DNA from: Paracoccus alkenifer
GTDB lineage: Bacteria > Pseudomonadota > Alphaproteobacteria > Rhodobacterales > Rhodobacteraceae
Reading direction: 5' to 3'
Assembly (NCBI RefSeq): GCF_900108405.1
Contig: NZ_FNXG01000002.1
Location: 558,001 to 622,000, forward strand
DNA: 64,000 bases
Below, piece after piece: positions 57,850-64,000 of this stretch. Under the pieces are notes generated by a model. The model was not told where the DNA came from, did not search any database, and worked only from the letters and a program-made list of their open reading frames with translations. Made by a program: the position numbers and the translations under genes. Every line of letters starts with the position of its first letter. Within the stretch, counting starts at the first letter, position 1.

Positions 57850-58884
57850 TCACCCCTTGGCCAGCAGCTCGCGCACCATCGGAATCACCTGCTGCCCATA
57901 TAGCTGGATGCAGGACATCAGCTGGTCGTGCGGCATCGGGCCGGTGGCATATTTCAGGTCGAACTGTGCCACCCCCAGCGCCCGCACGCTGGCCGCGATC
58001 TTGCGCGCGACCGTCTGCGGGCTGCCGACATAAAGCGAGCCGTGCTCGATCTCGGCCAGATAGCGGTCGCGGGTGACCGAGGGCCAGCCGCGTTCCCGCC
58101 CCAGCCGGTTGGTAAAATCGCGGTAATGCGGCCAGAAGGCCTCGCGCGCGGCCTCGTCGCTGCTGTCCACATAGCCGGGCGAGTGCATGCCGATGGGTCG
58201 TGCCTCGCGTCCCGCTTTCGCGCAGGCGTCGTGATACAGATCGACAAAGGGGCGAAACCGCGCGGGCTCGCCGCCGATGATCGCCAGCATCAGTTGCAGA
58301 TCATGGCGCACCACCCGCAGCACCGATTGCGGAGAGCCGCCGACACCCACCCAGACCCGCATCCCCCCGGTCCCCAGCGGCGGATAGACCGCGGCGTCCA
58401 CCAGCGCGGCGCGGGTGCGGCCCTGCCAGTTGACCCGATCCTCGTGCAAAAGCCGGGCGAACAGATCCAGCCGTTCCTCGAACAATGCTTCGTAATCATG
58501 CAGGTCATAGCCGAACAGCCCGTAGCTTTCGGTAAAGGAACCGCGGCCCAGAATCGGCTCGGCCCGGCCGGACGAGACCGCGTTCAGGGTGGAAAACTGC
58601 TCGAACACCCGCACGGGGTCGTTGGTGGACAGCACCGTCACCGCCGTGCCCAACCGGATGCGCGAGGTCCGCCCCGCGATCGCCGCCAGCAGGATTTCCG
58701 GCGCCGAGATGGCAAAATCGGGGCGGTGATGTTCCCCCAGCCCGATAAAGTCGATGCCCAGGCTGTCGGCCAGCACCGCCTGTTCCACCACATCGCGCAG
58801 CACCTGATCCATGGGAACGGGCCGCAAGTCGGCGCCAAGGTTCACATCGCCGAAACTGTCCAGCCCCAGTGCGATCCTGTTCAT
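57850..58884 (-). CDS. LLM-class flavin-dependent oxidoreductase
   Basis: 344 residues, luciferase-like TIM barrel. Visible pattern: LADSLGIDFIGLGEHHRPDF, SRIRLGTAVTVLSTNDPVRV, FSTLNAVSSGRAEPILGRGS and a C-terminal GSPQTVARKIAASVRALGVA. The group uses FMNH2 to oxidise small organic substrates; this one resembles the alkanal monooxygenase-like enzymes of unknown substrate. Start at 58884 has AGGAG upstream. A long inverted repeat lies 44-78 bases upstream. Confidence 0.88.
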   Translation of the reverse strand: MNRIALGLDSFGDVNLGADLRPVPMDQVLRDVVEQAVLADSLGIDFIGLGEHHRPDFAISAPEILLAAIAGRTSRIRLGTAVTVLSTNDPVRVFEQFSTLNAVSSGRAEPILGRGSFTESYGLFGYDLHDYEALFEERLDLFARLLHEDRVNWQGRTRAALVDAAVYPPLGTGGMRVWVGVGGSPQSVLRVVRHDLQLMLAIIGGEPARFRPFVDLYHDACAKAGREARPIGMHSPGYVDSSDEAAREAFWPHYRDFTNRLGRERGWPSVTRDRYLAEIEHGSLYVGSPQTVARKIAASVRALGVAQFDLKYATGPMPHDQLMSCIQLYGQQVIPMVRELLAKG

Positions 58885-58927
58885 GCGATGCTCCTGCTGC
58901 GGTATTGAGGCCCCGGCCGGTGACGTC

Positions 58928-58962
58928 GGCTCTGTCATCCGCCCGTTGAGATGGACAGAGCC
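58928..58962 (-). promoter_or_regulatory. Inverted repeat upstream of the LLM oxidoreductase
   Basis: GGCTCTGTC (58928-58936) pairs with GACAGAGCC (58954-58962), extended by ATC/GAT with one bulge. The remainder of the 303-base gap (58885-59187) holds AT-rich TATA-like boxes at 59011-59040 and the terminator of the beta-barrel gene; no further gene was seen. Confidence 0.45.
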
Positions 58963-59103
58963 TTGCGTAGAATAGGCGATACTGTGCGGTGATGCCACGT
59001 CGTATAGGGCCGCGGTCGCGGTATATGTTCGCCGTATATCAGGAAAACGCAGGGTCAAATGATCCCACCGGACCGGATGCCGGCTATCGCCCTGGTCGAT
59101 GTG

Positions 59104-59138
59104 AAAAGGGCGCCGGCCAACATGGTTGAGCGGCGCCC
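59104..59138 (-). terminator. Terminator of the outer-membrane beta-barrel gene
   Basis: On the minus strand GGGCGCCG (59138-59131) pairs with CGGCGCCC (59115-59108), with an inner CAAC-CAT-GTTG stem, followed by TTTT (59107-59104). It lies 50 bases after the stop of the beta-barrel gene. Confidence 0.65.
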
Positions 59139-59187
59139 CGGAATTTCGCGGCATTTTCAGCCGGGCCGGATCACATCAGGCAAATGG

Positions 59188-59931
59188 CTAGAATTTCCAG
59201 CCCAGCCGCGCCTCGATCCGGTCTGTGTCTTCGGACTTGCTATAGACCAGCCCGCCGATCAGGCGATTGGTCAATGCAGCGTCGATGCCGACACCATAAG
59301 CCGCGCCTTTTTCCTCGAAATCATAGCCAAGCGACAGGTAAGGCAGCACCCGGCCAAAGGCATAACCCGCCTGGCCCATGATCCGCGCAGCGTCATAGTC
59401 GCTGCTGTGGATATAGCTGGCCTCGACCCCGCCGACGACATTGTTCGACCATTGGTGACGGTAGCCGGCAAAGATTCCGAGGGTGGAGTGGGTTTTCTTA
59501 CCGGAATCGTAACCTAGAACCGTGACGTCCTTTGCTGCCTCGGCATCTACGCTATCCCACCATTCCGGATCCAGCCAGTCATCCAACAGGTTCTCGCAAG
59601 TAAGGATGCCCGGTTCCTGTCCCGGTTCTTTCCCCGCGATCATGGTGACTCCTTCGGGGAAGTTGTCACAGTTACCCGTATTCCGCCATTCTCTTGCGAC
59701 ATCATACAGGGTGACATTCCTTGCCTTAGTCTTGGCGGAACCCGCGCTGAAACCCGCATAGGGTCCGGTCCAGCTGAATGGCGCTGCAACCTGATTGCCG
59801 ACCATTGGCGCAGGTGGATGATCGACGATGGGCGCAACATAACCACCCGCCTGAACCGAACCCGCAAGCAAGACGCCGGAAACGGCTGCAAACACACGCG
59901 AAAAACAATACTGATTTACATGGAGTTTCAT
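59188..59931 (-). CDS. Outer-membrane beta-barrel protein (opacity/Omp25-like)
   Basis: 247 residues. Signal peptide of ~28 residues (SRVFAAVSGVLLAGSVQAGG), then a Pro-rich linker and WTGPYAGFSAGSAKTKARN, the usual first strand of small alphaproteobacterial porin-like barrels. Alternating strands follow (GIFAGYRHQWSNNVVGGVEA, PYLSLGYDFEEKGAAYGVGI), and the protein ends in IEARLGWKF with the terminal Phe required for outer-membrane insertion. The loop with two cysteines and many Asp/Trp residues (~85-130) is unusual. Base composition is clearly more AT-rich than its neighbours. Possible porin or adhesin; function unknown. Confidence 0.75.
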   Translation of the reverse strand: MKLHVNQYCFSRVFAAVSGVLLAGSVQAGGYVAPIVDHPPAPMVGNQVAAPFSWTGPYAGFSAGSAKTKARNVTLYDVAREWRNTGNCDNFPEGVTMIAGKEPGQEPGILTCENLLDDWLDPEWWDSVDAEAAKDVTVLGYDSGKKTHSTLGIFAGYRHQWSNNVVGGVEASYIHSSDYDAARIMGQAGYAFGRVLPYLSLGYDFEEKGAAYGVGIDAALTNRLIGGLVYSKSEDTDRIEARLGWKF

Positions 59932-60395
59932 CGCAACATTTACCTATCACTACCGGCGAAAAACAATCTGCGAGCCGTTGCGACCGACCGGCTTCGCCAA
60001 TCAACCAGTCGGATCGAGGCCAACCGTAAGGTGAAATGTTACAAGTGTGAACTTGACTAAATGGTCATGCCGGGGATGCGCGGCGCATCCGGCCCCGGTG
60101 GCTGAAACTCGGGTATTTCAAGCGACGGCAATTAACCTCAGGATTGCAAACCCCGCGGAAAAAAATCACCCGCAGACAGGGTGTTGTCAAGAAATTCGCG
60201 CCCGCATCGCTTTGCGCCCGGAATCGCAAGGGTTGAGCGGGACCGGCGCCGAATCCGGGGATGCGGCGTGCCCGCCTCTGGTTGCGCCGGTTACGCCCCC
60301 CGGCGCCCGGATTTTATTTCCGCACGGGCCGGCTACCCGCGTGATCCGCTGCCCCCGTCGCCGGGGTCAGGGCCATCGCCAAAGACCGGAAATTC
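59932..60395. other. 464-base region without a convincing gene
   Basis: Lies between the beta-barrel gene and the 3' end of tRNA-Arg. The first ~130 bases are AT-rich and should hold the beta-barrel promoter, although no clear boxes were identified. A perfect hairpin GGATGCG-CGG-CGCATCC lies at 60074-60090. Open frames here run on through the tRNA and have no protein-like composition. No integrase, repeat of the tRNA end or other mobile trace was seen. Confidence 0.5.
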
Positions 60396-60472
60396 TGGTG
60401 ACCCCGACAGGATTCGAACCTGTAACCTGCCCCTTAGGAGGGGGCTGCTCTATCCAGTTGAGCCACGGGGCC
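60396..60472 (-). tRNA. tRNA-Arg (anticodon CCT)
   Basis: 77 bases on the minus strand. Acceptor GGCCCCG pairs with CGGGGTC (one G-T), followed by ACCA ending at 60396. The anticodon arm GCCCC-CTCCTAA-GGGGC gives CCT (complement of 60436-60438), reading AGG. The T arm ACAGG-TTCGAAT-CCTGT is canonical. Confidence 0.95.
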
Positions 60473-60579
60473 GCCTGCGGTCTTTTTGCATGGGCGGCGG
60501 GGGTGGTGCAAGGTTGCGTCCATGTGCTGTCCTGCGCTAACACCAAGTCATTCCTGACAGGCATTCCGGTGATTTCCGC

Positions 60580-61605
60580 ATGAACCCCGAACCCCGCCGC
60601 CGTCCGCTGACGCTTCGCGACGTGTCGCTGGCCTCGGGGGTCAGCGAAATGACCGTCAGCCGGGTGCTGCGCAACCGTGGCGACGTGTCGCCCGCGACGC
60701 GCGAAAAGGTGCTGACTGCGGCGCGGACGCTGGGCTATGTGCCCAACAAGATCGCCGGCGGGCTGGCCAGCCAGCGGGTCAATCTGGTGGCGGTGGTGAT
60801 CCCGTCGCTGTCGAATCTGGTGTTTCCCGAGGTGCTGGGCGGGATCTCGGCCGAGCTGGACGACACCGGGCTGCAACCGGTGATCGGGGTCACCAACTAT
60901 GGCCCCGCGCGCGAGGAAGCGGTGCTTTACGACATGCTCAGCTGGCGGCCCTCGGGGGTGATCCTAGCCGGGCTGGAACACAGCCGCGCCTCGCGCGCGA
61001 TGCTGGGCAATGCCGGGGTGCCGGTGGTCGAGATCATGGACATCGACGGCCCCCCCATCGACTGCGCCGTGGGCATCAGCCACGAGCGCGCGGGCGAGGA
61101 AATGGCCGCGCAGATCCTGGGCGCGGGCTATCGCCGCATCGGCTTTATCGGCACCCACATGCCCGAGGACCACCGCGCCCGCAAGCGGCTGGACGGGTTC
61201 GAGCGCGCGCTGGCGCGGGCCGGGCTGGCGCTGGTTGCGCGCGAATTCTATCAGGGCGGCTCGTCGCTGGCCAAGGGGCGCGAGCTGACCGAGCGGATCC
61301 TCGCGCGCGAGCCGGATCTGGATTTCCTCTATTATTCCAATGACCTGATCGGGGCAGGGGGGCTGCTTTGGGCGCTGGGGCGCGGCATCGACATTCCGGG
61401 GCGGCTGGGGCTTGCGGGGTTCAACGGGGTCGATCTGCTGGACGGGCTGCCGATGCGTCTGGCCACCACCGATGCGCGGCGACTGGATATCGGGCGGCGC
61501 GCCGCGCGCATCGTGGCCGGCAAGGATCCGCGGCCCGATAGCGGCGTCGTCGCGCTTGCCCCGACCTTTCTGCCCGGCGACACCATCCGCGCGCCGCGGG
61601 GCTAG
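60580..61605 (+). CDS. LacI-family transcriptional regulator (GntR-like)
   Basis: 341 residues. The N-terminal HTH and hinge helix (LTLRDVSLASGVSEMTVSRV, LGYVPNKIAGGLAS) precede a periplasmic-binding-protein-like sensor domain (LVAVVIPSLSNLVFPEVLGG, AGYRRIGFIGTHM, DFLYYSNDLIGAGGLLWALG). Sequence style is close to gluconate-type GntR regulators. No sugar genes adjoin it, so its targets are elsewhere; it may regulate itself. Confidence 0.9.
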   Translation: MNPEPRRRPLTLRDVSLASGVSEMTVSRVLRNRGDVSPATREKVLTAARTLGYVPNKIAGGLASQRVNLVAVVIPSLSNLVFPEVLGGISAELDDTGLQPVIGVTNYGPAREEAVLYDMLSWRPSGVILAGLEHSRASRAMLGNAGVPVVEIMDIDGPPIDCAVGISHERAGEEMAAQILGAGYRRIGFIGTHMPEDHRARKRLDGFERALARAGLALVAREFYQGGSSLAKGRELTERILAREPDLDFLYYSNDLIGAGGLLWALGRGIDIPGRLGLAGFNGVDLLDGLPMRLATTDARRLDIGRRAARIVAGKDPRPDSGVVALAPTFLPGDTIRAPRG

Positions 61606-61693
61606 GCGGGCTTTTTGCCGCGGGCATTCTCTGTCCCCAGGGTGGCGGGCCATGCTATCGTGGAACGGCAATTGTGATTGAGGGCCAGCCGGG

Positions 61694-62170
61694 ATGAACA
61701 GCGCAGGGGAAAACGGCTTGCAGGATTGCGCGGTCATGGTGGTCGAGGATGAATTTTTCCAGGCCGACGACCTTGCCTCGGCGCTTGGCCGCGCGGGGGC
61801 GCGTCTGGTCGGCCCCTTTGCCACGGTCGAGGCGGCGCTGTCCGCGCTTGAGCGGGGGGTGCAAGTGGATGTGGCGATCCTGGACACCAACCTGCGCGGA
61901 TCGGCGGTCACTCCGGTGATCGCGGCGCTGTCGCTGCGGGCGATCCCCTATGTGCTGGCCACCGGCTATGACCGCGACATGCTGCCGGCCGACTGGCGGG
62001 CCGCGCCGATCTTTCAAAAGCCGTTCGAGATTTCCCAACTGCTCGATGCCATCGCCGAGCTGTGCCGGCACCGCGGCCGAAATTCCAAGGCAAGCAAGCC
62101 CAAGGCAAACGGGGCCAACGGCACGGGATTTCCCGGCCAGCCCAAGGTCAAGGCCCCGCGCATCGAATAG
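61694..62170 (+). CDS. Single-domain response regulator
   Basis: 158 residues. A receiver domain (~12-128) with acidic pocket VVEDEFFQ, phosphoacceptor aspartate in AILDTNLRG, the conserved threonine in LATGYD and lysine in FQKPFEI. There is no output domain; a ~30-residue basic Lys/Asn/Gly tail follows. It is convergent with the HWE histidine kinase 32 bases away, so the two are a likely pair, as is common for HWE systems. Confidence 0.9.
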   Translation: MNSAGENGLQDCAVMVVEDEFFQADDLASALGRAGARLVGPFATVEAALSALERGVQVDVAILDTNLRGSAVTPVIAALSLRAIPYVLATGYDRDMLPADWRAAPIFQKPFEISQLLDAIAELCRHRGRNSKASKPKANGANGTGFPGQPKVKAPRIE

Positions 62171-62202
62171 GCGACCGGGGCACGGCGGCCCGGTGGGGGC
62201 AG

Positions 62203-63999
62203 TCACCCCATCACGCCCATGATGCCCATCAGGCCGCTGCCGGACCCCGCGACCAAGGATGGAATCGGCAGGGTGATGGTGCAATGCACCCCGTCCGGGG
62301 TCAGCTCATAGCTGGTTTCGGCCTTCAACTGATAGGGCAGCGCCCGTTCGATCAGTTCGCGCCCCGAGCCGCTGGGCGGGCGCGGTCCCGGCCCCTGGTC
62401 CGGCCGCGCCACCTTGACCCCGCTTTCACGCCATTCGACCCGCAACAGGCGTTCGCCCCCGCTACTCACGCCGCCACACCCGCCGCCATCCGGGTCATCC
62501 CCGCCATCCCCGCGGGCGCCAGCGTCTCCGGGCTGGTTTTCCAGCCACCATTCGACCCGCAGCCGCCCCTCGGGCTGCGACAGCGCCCCGTATTTCAGCG
62601 CATTGGTCGCCAGCTCGTGCAGCCCCAGCGCCAGCGGCTGCACCATCGAGGACCGCAGCCGGATCCCGTTCGGGCCGCGCAGCAGCAGCCGCCCCCCGTA
62701 ATCCGAACCGTTCGAGACGCCGTGCGCCGCCAGCTCGACCCGCAGCAATTCGTCAAAGGTGATCCGGTCGCCGTCCGACAGCCGCGACAACAGCCGGTTG
62801 ACCCGCGCCAGCGCCCCCAGCCGGTCGCGGAAACGATAGCTGAATTCATCCAGCGAGCGGCTGCCCGCCAGCGTCCGGTCGGCGACCGATCGCACCACCC
62901 CCAGCAGGTTGCGGGTGCGGTGCTGCAACTCGGCGACCATTACCTCCATCCGGCGGGCGGTCTGCTGTTCCTCGGTGATGTCGCGGCTGACGCCCCCGAT
63001 GCGGGTGACACGGCCCATCGGGTCGCGGATCGGAAAGCCGGTGTTGCGCAGCAGGCGCAGCTCGCCGTCCGAGGGGCGGCGGATGCACAGGTCGATGGAC
63101 TGGCGTTCGCCCTGCTGCATCCGTTCCAGCGCCAGCCGGGCCGCCGGGCGGTCCTCGGGCAGGATCAGATCCAGCCAGTCCTGCAAGCCGTCGCCGTGGT
63201 CGGACCAGCCGCGCTGCACCCCGAACACCCGCTCGGACGCGGGGCTGAGGTATTCCAGCGCCATCGTTGCGGCATTGCGCACCCACAGCGCATCCGAGGA
63301 TGCCTCGCCAAAGCTGCGCAGCCGCTGCTCGCGGTCGCGCAGCGCCTCGGCGGCGTTGCGGGTCTCGGTGATGTCGGCGTAAAATACCGAAAACCCGTCG
63401 GCATCGCCGAACGGGGCGACCCGCAGCGAAAACCAGCGGTTCAGATCGGGGACGAGATGTTCCACCCGCTCGGCCCGCCCGGTGCGCAGCACGCGGTCGA
63501 CGATGCCCATCAGGCTTGGGTGGTGCAGCGGGAACACGGCGCTGGCCAGCGTGCCGAGCGCGCGGCTGCGGTCCAGCCCGGTCTGGCGTTCATAGGCGGG
63601 GTTCAGTTCCAGATAGCGCGCGTCCACCACCCGGCCTGTCGCCCCGCCTTTCGTGTCGCCGTCGCGCAGCGCCGCGCAGATCGCCACGCCTTCGTCGATG
63701 CGGTCGAACAGCGAGCGATAGCGCAGCTCGCTGCTGTGCTGCGCCTGTTCGGCCTGGGCGCGGCGCACCGCGGTCCAGACCCGCTCGGCGGTTTCCTCGA
63801 CCAGCGCCACCTCGACCGGCGACCATTCGCGCGGGTTTGCATCGGCCACGGTCAGCACCGCGCGGAAGATGCCGTCCTTGAGGATCGGCGCCCCCACCAT
63901 CGCGCGCATCGGGATCGCCGCCGCCCCCTGCGGCCCCGCATTGTCCGGCTCCGGCTCTGGCTCCGGCTCCGGGTCCGGGTCCGGCGCGGCGGTATCGGT
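62203..63999 (-). CDS. HWE-family sensor histidine kinase (5'-truncated by window edge)
   Basis: The frame is open to the window end; 598 residues are visible. Domains in order: end of a GAF domain (MRAMVGAPILKDGIFRAVLT), a PAS domain (YRSLFDRIDEGVAICAALRD on), a second PAS/PAC (SSDALWVRNAATMALEYLSP to ITEEQQTARR) and the HWE kinase with LQHRTRNLLGVVRSVADRT, carrying the phospho-histidine, and LHELATNALKYGAL. VEWRESG supplies the WxE part. A Gly/Asp-rich insert splits the ATPase domain near residue 485, and a Pro-Glu/Asp repeat interrupts the GAF domain. The last residues (GLMGIMGVMG) are low-complexity. Confidence 0.88.
   Translation of the reverse strand, partial: TDTAAPDPDPEPEPEPEPDNAGPQGAAAIPMRAMVGAPILKDGIFRAVLTVADANPREWSPVEVALVEETAERVWTAVRRAQAEQAQHSSELRYRSLFDRIDEGVAICAALRDGDTKGGATGRVVDARYLELNPAYERQTGLDRSRALGTLASAVFPLHHPSLMGIVDRVLRTGRAERVEHLVPDLNRWFSLRVAPFGDADGFSVFYADITETRNAAEALRDREQRLRSFGEASSDALWVRNAATMALEYLSPASERVFGVQRGWSDHGDGLQDWLDLILPEDRPAARLALERMQQGERQSIDLCIRRPSDGELRLLRNTGFPIRDPMGRVTRIGGVSRDITEEQQTARRMEVMVAELQHRTRNLLGVVRSVADRTLAGSRSLDEFSYRFRDRLGALARVNRLLSRLSDGDRITFDELLRVELAAHGVSNGSDYGGRLLLRGPNGIRLRSSMVQPLALGLHELATNALKYGALSQPEGRLRVEWWLENQPGDAGARGDGGDDPDGGGCGGVSSGGERLLRVEWRESGVKVARPDQGPGPRPPSGSGRELIERALPYQLKAETSYELTPDGVHCTITLPIPSLVAGSGSGLMGIMGVMG
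63945..63980 (-). repeat. Hexanucleotide repeat encoding Pro-Glu/Asp in the kinase GAF domain
   Basis: Six consecutive six-base units (consensus CCGGCT on the plus strand, with CTGGCT and CCGGGT variants) encode PDPDPEPEPEPEP-type dipeptides in frame. Copy changes would lengthen or shorten the segment without shifting the frame. Confidence 0.75.
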
Positions 64000-64000
64000 G

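Noticed and set aside
60396..60472. tRNA-Arg as an attachment site with a duplicated 3' end in the window
   Set aside because: No second copy of the tRNA 3' end and no integrase were found, so an island boundary cannot be claimed.
60047..60583. 178-residue plus-strand frame before the LacI gene
   Set aside because: It runs straight through the antisense of tRNA-Arg and has no signal, start context or protein-like composition.

Overview
The window is a 64 kb, GC-rich, gene-dense chromosomal segment from an alphaproteobacterium, almost certainly of the Rhodobacterales (Rhodobacteraceae/Paracoccaceae, Paracoccus- or Rhodobacter-like). The evidence is the gene order nuoM-nuoN-birA-coaX-rnj, a class II EPSP synthase, an RpoH with an intact RpoH box next to rluD and a DUF6476 gene, an Hsp20-DUF1150 pair, a TakP-like TRAP binding protein, a PBP5-tmk-holB-tatD-MBL operon, an HWE-family histidine kinase and an intergenic repeat (GGGATATTT...GAAGAAG) of a kind I recall from this order. 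No phage, insertion sequence, CRISPR array or replication origin was found. Most of the segment is core metabolism.

Layout. 1-6.1 kb: end of the complex I operon (nuoM partial, nuoN) running into birA, coaX and RNase J. 6.2-8.4 kb: trmB and aroA, separated by repeat elements. 8.4-12.8 kb (minus): prpE, with a cluster of TTTGCAAA-like sites upstream, and a malic enzyme-phosphotransacetylase fusion. 13-15.4 kb: cdd, upp and a SPOR-domain protein. 15.4-20 kb: two secreted or membrane proteins of unknown role, rpoH, rluD, DUF6476 and ubiK. 20-23 kb: lgt, midA and pgeF, convergent with an Lrp-type regulator. 23.6-28.1 kb: DUF4395, trxB, fused sat-cysC, then a glycosyltransferase whose start is separated from its body by a C14 tract. 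28.1-30.8 kb: DUF1150, hsp20, DUF465, purE and purK.

31-38 kb is a transport region: a TRAP carrier (dctQ, dctM, and dctP on the other strand) and a PotB/PotC/PotA-like ABC transporter without its own binding protein. tpiA and metH follow; they are divergent and share a MetR-type operator. After tRNA-Leu(GAG) comes a second ABC operon (43.2-50.5 kb): one ATPase, three paralogous binding proteins each followed by an RNA hairpin, two permeases and a hemerythrin-domain protein. 50.5-56 kb (minus) is a tightly overlapping operon dacA-tmk-holB-tatD-MBL-AEC. 56-64 kb holds a DEAD-box helicase, an LLM flavin oxidoreductase, an outer-membrane beta-barrel protein, tRNA-Arg(CCT), a LacI regulator, a single-domain response regulator and a truncated HWE kinase.

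The most notable signal is the C14 tract at 27284-27297. The ATG eight bases after the sat-cysC stop leads into a ten-residue dead end as sequenced, but loss of one C joins it to a conserved glycosyltransferase N-terminus. This is the architecture of a phase-variable surface-glycan gene. Other signals worth checking are the 14-bp repeats that duplicate the pgeF start codon as a chain of coupled mini-ORFs, and the hairpin after each of the three tandem binding proteins.
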